Assembly (NCBI GenBank): GCA_945787485.1
Contig: CALZHV010000150.1
Coordinates: 1-5,455, forward strand
Length of the DNA: 5,455 nt
Direction of reading: 5' to 3'
Source: an uncultured Lachnospiraceae bacterium
Lineage (GTDB): Bacteria > Bacillota > Clostridia > Lachnospirales > Lachnospiraceae
The stretch's first letter is position 1. Each line of letters opens with the position of its first letter. The translations under genes and the position numbers were made by a program. Under the pieces are notes generated by a model that was not told where the DNA came from, ran no database searches, and was given only the letters and a program-made list of their open reading frames with translations. Positions 1-5,455 of this stretch are shown one piece after another.

Positions 1-76
1 AAAACCCATTTCCTTTATAAAATGATAATACTATAGGAAGTGGTGATTGTCAATCTGTTTGCTGTCGCAGAATACT

Positions 77-245
77 ATGCGCAAAAGTAAAATAACCAAA
101 ATATCAGTTGAAATGATTGGCGAAAACGAGGAATCGATTACTGCTGGAAGAAAAAGGATTTAATAAATTGGATGATGATGATAGAATAAAGATAATTAAT
201 ATGGAACTAAACAGGATACTTCGTATAACGAGAAGTCGTTTTTAG
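77..245 (+). pseudogene. possible frameshifted small ORF (unknown)
   Basis: An ATG at 77 opens a frame reading MRKSKITKISVEMIGENEES and on to a stop at 161. The +1-shifted frame continues from about 153 with GFNKLDDDDRIKIINMELNR and ends at TAG 243-245. Removing one A from the A-run at 151-155 would join the two into a 55-residue hydrophilic protein of credible composition. I do not recognise the product, and no good ribosome binding site precedes 77, so this may be a decayed gene or chance. The alternative is plain intergenic DNA. The shifted half has a regular charged, helix-like pattern, which is the main reason to list it. Confidence 0.22.
218..245 (+). terminator. weak terminator-like hairpin
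   Basis: ACTTC at 218-222 pairs with GAAGT at 232-236 around a nine-base loop that can itself form a short CGT/ACG stem. The hairpin is followed by CG and then five T (239-243). The stem is short and AT-rich, so it would be a poor intrinsic terminator. Its place at the end of the possible mini-ORF and ahead of the next gene is the only supporting context. Confidence 0.22.
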
Positions 246-288
246 AGAGAAATATTTTATTCAGGATAAATAATAGGGGGGGTTAAAA

Positions 289-981
289 ATGGTTGAGTTC
301 ATATGTTTTTTAGTAGCAATTGCATGTTGTGTATTTGGTGTAAGACTTGGCTGTGTAAGTAAAGTGAAAGGACCGAAAGGGAAGCGTGTCAAAGATGAAA
401 AGACTGTCAATTGGTTAAAAGAAATAGATGGACCGGAGGAGCCTTTGACAGATAAGGATTTCAAGCGTTTGAAAAGGTCTTATAATAAGATGCTTACGCA
501 TCGCCCGATTTATGCGGCATTATTTTTCGTTATGACGGTGATTATGCTTCAGGTGGGCTTTTTTGCAGAGTTTGAAATGATATTTGTTTTTTTGGAGATA
601 TTTGCTTTGGCAGTATCGTTAATTATTGTTTTGGTTAATGCCAAAAAAAATCGGAATATTCTTGACAGGGAACGAAAGAATTTCACAAAGAAAATGGCAA
701 TAGTTATTGATAGCAATGCTGCAAGCTATGTTAAAACTCCAAGGGTGGCCTTGTATACCGGCAGTGTCACAGGTCAGGTATATTCCATGCGTATCGGTGT
801 GTGCAACAGTGACGGAAGTCCGCATATTTATACGATTCCGATTTTATCCGACTTATATTCTGTGGTACCTAAAATTGATAAATTGGAAGTTATTTTATAT
901 AAAGGTAAATTCTCTACTATATTAGCGTTTAAAACCGAAGAGGAAATAAAAGAAGAGGATGAGAATTTTGAATACATATAA
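289..981 (+). CDS. three-pass membrane protein of unknown function
   Basis: This 230-residue protein is not recognised as a named family. It has a hydrophobic N-terminal segment (about 4-21), a charged, strongly basic stretch (24-72), then a membrane hairpin (about 73-91 and 95-117). A soluble, strand-rich C-terminal region (about 135-215) follows and ends in an acidic tail (EEEIKEEDE, 217-225). The positive-inside rule would put residues 24-72 and the C-terminal region in the cytoplasm. The ATG is well supported by a G-rich ribosome binding site (AGGGGGGG, 275-282) at normal spacing. The next gene starts 77 bases downstream from its own promoter, so the two may be only loosely co-transcribed. 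It could be a membrane anchor or sensor whose cytoplasmic domain binds a partner, but nothing in the sequence fixes a role. The reading frame is intact and its existence as a gene is likely. Confidence 0.8.
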   Translation: MVEFICFLVAIACCVFGVRLGCVSKVKGPKGKRVKDEKTVNWLKEIDGPEEPLTDKDFKRLKRSYNKMLTHRPIYAALFFVMTVIMLQVGFFAEFEMIFVFLEIFALAVSLIIVLVNAKKNRNILDRERKNFTKKMAIVIDSNAASYVKTPRVALYTGSVTGQVYSMRIGVCNSDGSPHIYTIPILSDLYSVVPKIDKLEVILYKGKFSTILAFKTEEEIKEEDENFEYI

Positions 982-987
982 TTTAGA

Positions 988-1016
988 TTGTGAAAATGCA
1001 AGGTTTAAGCTATAAT
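988..1016 (+). promoter_or_regulatory. sigma-A-like promoter of the GGDEF-EAL gene
   Basis: TTGTGA (988-993, four of six matches to consensus) lies exactly 17 bases before a perfect TATAAT (1011-1016). Transcription would start near 1023 and leave a leader of about 35 nt before the GTG start. No terminator is visible between this promoter and the upstream membrane gene, so read-through is also possible. Confidence 0.6.
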
Positions 1017-1058
1017 TATATGTAGGAATGTAGAAGAAACAAAAGAGGGGTTGTTTGT

Positions 1059-2975
1059 GTGACATATTGGAATTTATCCTTTGATTGTGTAGCAATTTTC
1101 TTTTTGCTACTTATTTTAATATGGTATTTTAGTGAACGACGGGTTCCTATTAAAAGTCATCGTGTTTTTTTAATGTTTCTAATGGTAATCTTTGCTGCTA
1201 CAAGCTTGGAAATTACGGCAACCTTGATGGCAAGAAATATGGATACGGTTGGTTATACTGCGTTTTATAATGTTCTGACGCTTCAAACCTTGGCAATTAA
1301 TATGATTCCGATTTCATTTTCTTATTATCTGCTAATGTTGGCACATGTAGATATAAAGAAGAAAAAGCCGCTGCGTTACTTGTATTATGCTGCGATTTTG
1401 ACAGATGCTGTTATTCTGGCGCTAAATCCTATATTTCGATGGGCATTTACGTTTGAAAATGAAAAGTATGCCGTTTGTAATATCGGCTGGGTGATGTATG
1501 CCATTGATGCGTTAATGATTGGTATTTGCGTGGTTACGACTATACGTTATAAACAGAATTTTCAGTTCCTTCGTGTTGTTCCGTTCTCATTTAATCTGGT
1601 ATGCGGAATTGTTGCATGTATTGCCCAGATAGTATTTTATAAACCAATGTTAAATCTTATGTTGGTTGCAATTGCATTGACGTTATTCCATTATCAGCAA
1701 AATGCCGGAACAGTAACAGATGTGGTGACAAAACTGTTTAACCGAAGATTTTTGGGAGAGTATGTACATAACAAATTTTTTGAACATAAGAGATTTGGCA
1801 TTGTTTTAGTGGCAATGGATGATTTTAAGTTTGTAAATAAGACTTACGGAGTAGATACGGGTGATCATCTGCTGTATCAGGTTGGCCATTTCCTGGAAGA
1901 AATGCCGGGTAATAAAACAGTTTTCCGTTTTGGCTCAGACCAGTTCTGTGTTGTAATAGAAAAGCATGTAGAAAATATGATGGATGTGGCAGAGCAGATT
2001 CTTGAGAGATTTCGACATCCTTGGTTTAATGATACACAGACTGCAATTATGTTATCCGGTTCTATCTGCTGTATGGAATGTCCAAAAGATGCACGGTCTT
2101 ATGGTGAGATGGTAGAAGTCTTGGATTATTCCATGAATATTGCGAAAAAGACCAGGAAGGCTCAGATAACGAAGGTCGGTGATATTGAGATTGACAAAAT
2201 CAAAAAGGATAAAGCCATTGAGAAGGCTGTTAAGCTTGCAATTGACAGGGATGAGCTTATGGTGTATTATCAACCGATTTTTTCAGTGACAGAGGGTGTT
2301 TATAATTCGGCTGAGGCGTTGGTGCGATTACATGATGAAGAACTTGGTTGGATTTCTCCGGAGGATTTTATTCCTATTGCAGAGAAGAACGGCTTGATTG
2401 TGGAAATGGGAGAAACAATATTAAAGAAGGTCTGCCAATTTATCCGTGACTTTGACATTGCAAAGACTTCTGTGAAGTACATTGAGGTTAATATCAGTCC
2501 GGTACAGCTGATTCAGCAAAACTTTGCGGACAGGGTGAAGCAGATTCTGGAAGAATACGAGGTGTTGCCGTCCCAGATTAACATCGAAATTACAGAGACA
2601 GCAACGGTGAATGGTACAACCATTATTTCAGACAATATTAATGCATTAGTTGATTATGGGATTTCATTTTCTTTGGATGATTATGGTTCGGGAAATGCAA
2701 ATATTGACTATATCAATCATATGCCATTTAAGATTATCAAAATAGATAAATATATTATATGGGATTCCTTTAAAAATAATAAAGCGGGCGTCACATTGGA
2801 ATACACGATTGGAATGTTGAAGGCATTAGAGTTGTATATTGTGGCAGAAGGTGTTGAGACGGAAGAAATGAAAATTCAGTTAGAAGAAATAGGTTGTCAC
2901 TATTTACAAGGTTGGTATTATTCAAAAGCAGTTCCGGCAGAGGAATTTATAGGTATTTTGCAAGCGCAAGGATAG
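1059..2975 (+). CDS. membrane GGDEF-EAL protein, predicted c-di-GMP phosphodiesterase
   Basis: This 638-residue protein probably hydrolyses cyclic di-GMP to pGpG at the inner face of the membrane. Residues 10-210 hold about seven hydrophobic segments (10-24, 36-57, 66-95, 105-122, 140-161, 171-192, 193-210), resembling 7TM sensory inputs. The GGDEF domain (about 221-370) starts at DVVTKLFNRRFL but is degenerate. The signature is GSDQF (292-296), the first metal-binding Asp of the DxD motif is Ala252, and no RxxD inhibitory site is present. Asn260 and Asp269, expected to contact guanine, remain. The EAL domain (about 386-634) has the whole catalytic set: EAL (Glu419), Asn478 in VNIS, Glu510 and Glu513 in EITE, Asp540-Asp541 in DDYGSG, Lys561, Glu597 in AEGVE and Gln617 in LQGW. 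By analogy with other hybrid proteins, the GGDEF half may bind GTP and regulate the EAL half; this is inference. The GTG start has AGAGGGG (1044-1050) at eight-base spacing and no in-frame alternative lies upstream. Confidence 0.93.
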   Translation: MTYWNLSFDCVAIFFLLLILIWYFSERRVPIKSHRVFLMFLMVIFAATSLEITATLMARNMDTVGYTAFYNVLTLQTLAINMIPISFSYYLLMLAHVDIKKKKPLRYLYYAAILTDAVILALNPIFRWAFTFENEKYAVCNIGWVMYAIDALMIGICVVTTIRYKQNFQFLRVVPFSFNLVCGIVACIAQIVFYKPMLNLMLVAIALTLFHYQQNAGTVTDVVTKLFNRRFLGEYVHNKFFEHKRFGIVLVAMDDFKFVNKTYGVDTGDHLLYQVGHFLEEMPGNKTVFRFGSDQFCVVIEKHVENMMDVAEQILERFRHPWFNDTQTAIMLSGSICCMECPKDARSYGEMVEVLDYSMNIAKKTRKAQITKVGDIEIDKIKKDKAIEKAVKLAIDRDELMVYYQPIFSVTEGVYNSAEALVRLHDEELGWISPEDFIPIAEKNGLIVEMGETILKKVCQFIRDFDIAKTSVKYIEVNISPVQLIQQNFADRVKQILEEYEVLPSQINIEITETATVNGTTIISDNINALVDYGISFSLDDYGSGNANIDYINHMPFKIIKIDKYIIWDSFKNNKAGVTLEYTIGMLKALELYIVAEGVETEEMKIQLEEIGCHYLQGWYYSKAVPAEEFIGILQAQG

Positions 2976-3008
2976 TGTGCTTTCGTAATAAAGAAACTAT
3001 TATGAGTA

Positions 3009-3122
3009 ATGAATTCAAAGGGAAAGACTTACTATGTAAGAATTAGAACTTTCAAAACAGTGGGAGACACACAGTACTATTCTGCTTGGAGTGACAAAAA
3101 GAGTGTAAAAATAACGAAGTAG
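3009..3122 (+). pseudogene. orphan 3' end of a fibronectin type III surface protein
   Basis: The frame from 3009 to TAG 3120-3122 reads KGKTYYVRIRTFKTV, then QYYSAWSDKKSVKI. This is the characteristic last two to three strands of the fibronectin type III domains that end many clostridial secreted proteins (pattern GKxYYVRVRTYK...YYSAWSxxKSVKV). Only about 35 codons remain: the start of the domain, a signal peptide and the rest of a protein are absent. An in-frame TGA lies at 3003-3005, and the ATG at 3009 has no ribosome binding site. I read it as a relic of a deleted or recombined surface-protein gene, with the strong terminator behind it perhaps belonging to the lost gene. A functional 37-residue peptide is possible but unlikely. 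Confidence 0.7.
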
Positions 3123-3158
3123 TTTTTTAAAGAGTGTTATAAGCAATATATGAAGCAG

Positions 3159-3187
3159 GGGCGTTCCTTATGGGAACGCCCATTTTT
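3159..3187 (+). terminator. strong intrinsic terminator
   Basis: GGGCGTTCC (3159-3167) pairs perfectly with GGAACGCCC (3173-3181) across a five-base loop, followed by A and TTTTT (3183-3187). It ends transcription from the GGDEF-EAL gene and any remaining fibronectin relic, and insulates the PadR operon. Confidence 0.9.
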
Positions 3188-3238
3188 AATGTATTGAAAA
3201 TATATTGTTTTCTATACATTATATAAAAAATTTTGTGC

Positions 3239-3269
3239 TTGACATATATATCGCAGTGTGATATATAAT
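3239..3269 (+). promoter_or_regulatory. promoter of the padR-DUF2812 operon
   Basis: A consensus TTGACA (3239-3244) is followed after 17 bases by TATATA (3262-3267), or after 19 by TATAAT (3264-3269). The predicted start of transcription is near 3274, leaving a leader of about 70 nt. The spacer and -10 are entirely covered by the operator-like palindrome, so a bound repressor would block RNA polymerase. Confidence 0.75.
3245..3267 (+). promoter_or_regulatory. palindromic operator candidate (PadR site)
   Basis: TATATATC (3245-3252) and GATATATA (3260-3267) form a perfect eight-base inverted repeat with a seven-base spacer (GCAGTGT). It runs from just after the -35 through the -10. PadR dimers bind AT-rich dyads and commonly repress their own operon, so this is the most likely autoregulatory site. 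That PadR is the binder is inferred from position. Confidence 0.55.
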
Positions 3270-3280
3270 ATATAACGTAG

Positions 3281-3325
3281 TTCGATATATATAGGTGCGA
3301 TGTATATAACTGCGACATATAATAT
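3281..3325 (+). repeat. three 15-bp tandem operator-like repeats
   Basis: Units start at 3281 (TTCGATATATATAGG), 3296 (TGCGATGTATATAAC) and 3311 (TGCGACATATAATAT), with an exact 15-base period and 10-11 of 15 identities between neighbours. The element ACTGCGACATATA at 3309-3321 is also an inverted copy (12 of 13) of TATATATCGCAGT at 3245-3257, and TGTGATATATAAT at 3257-3269 is a diverged direct copy. The array lies between the promoter and the padR start and probably provides extra repressor sites in the leader. AT-rich low-complexity drift could exaggerate the similarity, but the conserved CGA core is not explained by that. Confidence 0.5.
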
Positions 3326-3342
3326 TGGATAGGAGACAAAAA

Positions 3343-3657
3343 ATGGATGCACATATAAAAAAAGTATATGTTCCCATGACGGAAACAGGGTTTTACATAC
3401 TGTTATGTTTAAAAGAACCCAACCATGGATACGGTATTGTTCAAAAGGTGAAGGAGCTTACAAACGGAGACATCGTTCTGGCTCCGGGGACTATGTACGG
3501 AAGCTTGTCTAAAATGGAAAAGGACGGATTAATCTCTTTTTTAAGAGAAGAAGAAAAACGAAAAATATATGTAATAACTGATTTGGGAAATGAAGTATTG
3601 AGAATTGAGATGAACAGAATTGAGCGTTTATATCAAAATATGAGGGAGATGTTATAA
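3343..3657 (+). CDS. PadR-family transcriptional repressor
   Basis: This 104-residue DNA-binding protein consists of little more than the PadR winged helix. It shows ETGFYILLCL (helix 1), the family hallmark NHGYGIVQKV (about 27-36), PGTMYGSLSKMEKDGLI (about 48-64) as recognition helix and wing entry, and KIYVITDLGNEVL (wing and last helix). It ends with a short amphipathic tail that would serve dimerisation. Proteins of this size form the short PadR subfamily. The ATG at 3343 is chosen over an in-frame TTG at 3325 because AGGAG (3331-3335) sits at the right distance from the ATG. Its stop codon overlaps the start of the DUF2812 gene (TAATG), implying translational coupling and a shared job. 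Repeats in its own promoter point to autorepression relieved by an unknown signal. Confidence 0.93.
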   Translation: MDAHIKKVYVPMTETGFYILLCLKEPNHGYGIVQKVKELTNGDIVLAPGTMYGSLSKMEKDGLISFLREEEKRKIYVITDLGNEVLRIEMNRIERLYQNMREML

Positions 3658-4607
3658 TGGGAAAAACAAAGACAGAATTTAAATGGTATACAATTCCACA
3701 ATATAGGAAAGAAGAGCAATACCTTAGTGAGATGCACAAAAAAGGATGGAAATTAACGAGGGTATCATGGCCGGGATTTTATCATTTTGAGCAATGCGAG
3801 CCGGAAAATGTAACTTATAGACTGGATTACAATCAGGAAGGCATTGAAAATAAATCGGAATATGTTCAAATGTTTGCGGATTGTGGCTGGGAATATTTAT
3901 TTGATTTTGTTGGATACAGTTATTTTCGAAAAGCATCGGACGAGGCAGAAATGAATGAAGAAATCTTTTGCGATGATGATTCAAGACTGGATATGATGAG
4001 GAGAGTTTTCAAAGGAAGAATAGTGCCGCTTATTGTCATTTTCTTTTGTTGTATTTTGCCTCAGTTATTTATCAATATGAATGGTTTTGGTGGCGGAAAT
4101 GGGAATATTGTACAACATGTACTTGCTTATTTGCTTTTGGCATTGGGTATTATATATATTGTTTTATTTGGAATTTTTGCAATGCAGTTTTATCAGTATG
4201 AAAAAAATTTTGCTTCGGATGAAAATATAAAAACAAAATATGTTTGTATATTTATTGGACTTATTATAGCTTTAATGGCAATGATTGGAATTGTGTGTTG
4301 GGCAAACCATTCAAGATATAAGGTGACTGATACTGAAAGTGGATTTATACTCGATGCAGAGGCACTCAATGAAGATATTGTCAAAGAATATGAATTAAAA
4401 CCCGGAGATAGCATATATGTAAATCATGATGGCGACGGGGGAGAAATGTACATCAGTATAGGTAAGGATCCGCAAAATCTGATATTTTATGGAAATACAT
4501 TTGATGAGTTTGGTGAATTTGCGGTGAGCATAGAAGAAAGTGGTATTTATCAGATAAAATGTGTAGGAAAGCGAGCAAAGGGAAAGCTTGAAGTAGAAAT
4601 AAAATAA
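3657..4607 (+). CDS. DUF2812 membrane protein with extracytoplasmic C-terminal domain
   Basis: This 316-residue protein is the usual partner of a PadR regulator; its biochemical role is unknown. Residues 5-92 match the DUF2812 pattern: FKWYTIPQYRKEEQYLSEMH, then GWKL, an aromatic strand (PGFYHFEQ), YRLDYN, and CGWEYLFDFVGYSYFRK. Three hydrophobic segments follow (about 122-141, 151-177 and 195-216). With DUF2812 in the cytoplasm, the last 100 residues would be outside. That region is strand-rich (YELKPGDSIYV, GGEMYISIG, FAVSIEESGIYQIKCVGKRAKGKLEVEI) and looks like a small beta-sandwich. Many DUF2812 proteins stop after the membrane part, so this tail is an addition. A GAGGGAGA site (3642-3649) within the end of padR supports the ATG that overlaps the padR stop by one base. 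The function is probably in membrane sensing or stress, by analogy only. Confidence 0.88.
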   Translation: MGKTKTEFKWYTIPQYRKEEQYLSEMHKKGWKLTRVSWPGFYHFEQCEPENVTYRLDYNQEGIENKSEYVQMFADCGWEYLFDFVGYSYFRKASDEAEMNEEIFCDDDSRLDMMRRVFKGRIVPLIVIFFCCILPQLFINMNGFGGGNGNIVQHVLAYLLLALGIIYIVLFGIFAMQFYQYEKNFASDENIKTKYVCIFIGLIIALMAMIGIVCWANHSRYKVTDTESGFILDAEALNEDIVKEYELKPGDSIYVNHDGDGGEMYISIGKDPQNLIFYGNTFDEFGEFAVSIEESGIYQIKCVGKRAKGKLEVEIK

Positions 4608-4612
4608 TATCT

Positions 4613-4654
4613 ATATGCCCCGGAAGGTATAACCTTTCGGGGCATATTGTTTTT
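4613..4654 (+). terminator. intrinsic terminator of the padR-DUF2812 operon
   Basis: A 16-base stem (4613-4628 with 4632-4647) containing one G:U pair closes on a three-base loop (ATA). It is followed by TG and TTTTT (4650-4654). It begins six bases after the DUF2812 stop codon, so it separates this operon cleanly from the secreted-protein gene. Confidence 0.93.
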
Positions 4655-4692
4655 ATATAAGTGGGGAAATGGAAAAATATACTAAAAAACAC

Positions 4693-4720
4693 TTGACAAT
4701 ATGGTAATAAATATGATATT
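4693..4720 (+). promoter_or_regulatory. probable promoter of the secreted-protein gene
   Basis: A consensus TTGACA (4693-4698) is followed by GATATT (4715-4720, spacing 16) or TATTCT (4717-4722, spacing 18), each matching four of six -10 bases. Transcription would begin near 4727, leaving a leader of about 100 nt. A weaker second candidate is TTGTAA (4781-4786) with TATAAA (4804-4809), but its start would fall almost on the ribosome binding site. Confidence 0.5.
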
Positions 4721-4727
4721 CTGCTTA

Positions 4728-4797
4728 GGTTACTCAAAAAAAGTAGTAACTTTAATGTAAAAATAGTATTTAAAGATTTTTTGTAACGTAACTTAGA
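4728..4797 (+). repeat. GTAAC repeats and hairpin in the 5' leader
   Basis: GTTACT (4729-4734) and AGTAAC (4745-4750) can form a six-base stem at the very start of the predicted transcript. Two further direct GTAAC copies abut at 4783-4792. CTTAGGTTAC (4724-4733) is also an imperfect inverted copy of GTAACTTAG (4788-4796), so two alternative pairings are possible. This may be an operator or a leader structure; no known riboswitch class is recognised. Confidence 0.3.
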
Positions 4798-4830
4798 GTG
4801 TATTATAAAATAATTAAAGGAGGAGAAAAT

Positions 4831-5455
4831 ATGGGAAGTAAAATCAAAATCAGGAAAAAGAGATATCTGGCATTTTTGCTTGCACTTGTTTTTGTTATTG
4901 TGCAAAGCATTCCGGTAAATGTAAAGGCTAAGAGTTATACGATTGGCCTTGATACAGAATTAGGTACGATTATTTGTCAACCGAATGATTCCATAAATTA
5001 TGCAATGGATAATACTGATCGATCAGCCAGGGTTAATATTGTTTATAAGGATTATGATGGAACAGTATTGAAAACTAGCACAACAATAATTTCATTTTTT
5101 ACTGTTGGACAATATACGGGATTATCAGGTGCGTTGCCGGATGAACAGTTCAAAGGATGGAAAATAACAGGCATTGAGAGTTCGGGTGGTTATGTTTGTG
5201 GTGTAGAATTTCAGGCTGTTGCATATACAAAATCAAATATTATTTATAATTTATATGGAGGAACAAATAATCCTTTAAATCCTGATTTTTATTATGAGGG
5301 AAAGGAAAATATAACACTTTATCCTGCAGACGGAGGTGTATATTACGATTTTGAAGGATGGCATCCTAATAATATGGCTGATAGCGAGGAGATTACGACA
5401 ATAACTACAGATATGAGCGGAGATATTCAGCTCTATGCATTCTTTACTGCGAAAA
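4831..5455 (+). CDS. secreted protein with Listeria-Bacteroides repeats (partial, 3' end missing)
   Basis: The frame is open from ATG 4831 to the window edge (208 codons visible). A strong AAAGGAGG site (4816-4823) fixes the start. Residues 1-33 form a signal peptide: a basic start (KIKIRKKR), a hydrophobic core (LAFLLALVFVIV, 13-24) and a likely cleavage after VKA (31-33). Two repeats of the Listeria-Bacteroides (Flg_new, InlB B-repeat-like) type follow. The first is about 68-133, with VNIVYKDYDGTVL and FKGWK. The second is about 136-205, with IIYNLYGGTN, FEGWHP, an ITTIT strand and the closing GDIQLYAFF. Such repeats are beta-grasp-like spacers in Gram-positive adhesins and large envelope proteins. 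Any sorting signal, cell-wall-binding or catalytic domain would lie beyond the window, so the exact role cannot be given. It has its own promoter and is insulated from the upstream operon by a terminator. Confidence 0.88.
   Translation, partial: MGSKIKIRKKRYLAFLLALVFVIVQSIPVNVKAKSYTIGLDTELGTIICQPNDSINYAMDNTDRSARVNIVYKDYDGTVLKTSTTIISFFTVGQYTGLSGALPDEQFKGWKITGIESSGGYVCGVEFQAVAYTKSNIIYNLYGGTNNPLNPDFYYEGKENITLYPADGGVYYDFEGWHPNNMADSEEITTITTDMSGDIQLYAFFTAK

Noticed and set aside
1..46. Hairpin TTCCT...AGGAA near the left edge as a terminator
   Set aside because: The stem is five bases with a loop of over 20 bases and no T-run follows.
982..1058. c-di-GMP riboswitch ahead of the GGDEF-EAL gene
   Set aside because: The gap is only 77 bases, mostly promoter, and none of the conserved core sequences of either c-di-GMP riboswitch class is visible; the leaders at 3274-3342 and 4727-4830 also lack them.
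3318..3323. Second perfect TATAAT as an extra padR -10
   Set aside because: No -35-like hexamer sits 16-18 bases upstream, and transcription would start at the ribosome binding site itself.
3325..3342. TTG start extending PadR by six residues
   Set aside because: The AGGAG ribosome binding site lies inside that extension and is correctly spaced for the ATG at 3343; no site precedes the TTG.
3127..3354. 75-codon minus-strand frame
   Set aside because: It is composed of the terminator, the AT-repeat promoter region and the padR start read backwards, giving Tyr/Ile repeats with no protein-like pattern.
4453..4905. 150-codon open frame on the minus strand
   Set aside because: It runs antisense through the end of the DUF2812 gene, a strong terminator, a promoter and the signal peptide of the secreted protein; its translation is low-complexity and Phe/Ser/Leu-rich, as expected from the complement of AT-rich coding DNA.
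1..5455. Mobile elements, CRISPR arrays, tRNA or rRNA genes
   Set aside because: No transposase or integrase frame, no regularly spaced long repeats with unique spacers, and no cloverleaf or rRNA-like segment could be seen on either strand.

Overview
The window is AT-rich with AAAGGAGG-type ribosome binding sites. It carries PadR/DUF2812, GGDEF-EAL and Listeria-Bacteroides-repeat surface protein families. This suggests a low-GC Gram-positive anaerobe of the Clostridia, most likely Lachnospiraceae-like; that is an inference from gene families and composition, not from a marker gene. All recognisable genes are on the + strand.

Layout. Positions 1-288 hold no intact gene, only a possible frameshifted mini-ORF (77-245) and a weak hairpin. 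A three-pass membrane protein of unknown function (289-981) follows. Next, from its own good sigma-A-like promoter, comes a seven-segment membrane GGDEF-EAL protein (1059-2975). Its GGDEF half has lost catalytic residues while its EAL half keeps the full phosphodiesterase set, so it is predicted to degrade cyclic di-GMP. Directly behind it is an orphan 3' end of a fibronectin type III surface protein (about 3009-3122), then a strong terminator (3159-3187).

A separate two-gene operon follows: a PadR-type repressor (3343-3657) and a DUF2812 membrane protein (3657-4607) that overlaps it by one base. Its promoter is embedded in an array of TGCGAYATATA-like repeats and a palindrome, a probable autoregulatory operator. 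A 16-bp-stem terminator (4613-4654) closes this operon. The last gene (4831 to beyond the window end) encodes a secreted protein with a signal peptide and at least two Listeria-Bacteroides (Flg_new/InlB-like) repeats. It is expressed from its own promoter with a leader of about 100 nt.

How the genes fit together. PadR is expected to control itself and the DUF2812 protein, possibly in response to envelope stress or a small molecule. The cyclic di-GMP phosphodiesterase sits near a lost surface protein and a live one, which fits the general role of cyclic di-GMP in clostridial surface and motility switching, but no direct regulatory link is visible. The most notable observations are the catalytically split GGDEF-EAL protein, the PadR operator array, the fibronectin gene relic and the DUF2812 protein with an added extracytoplasmic domain. 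I see no clear evidence of a wholly new defence or mobile system.
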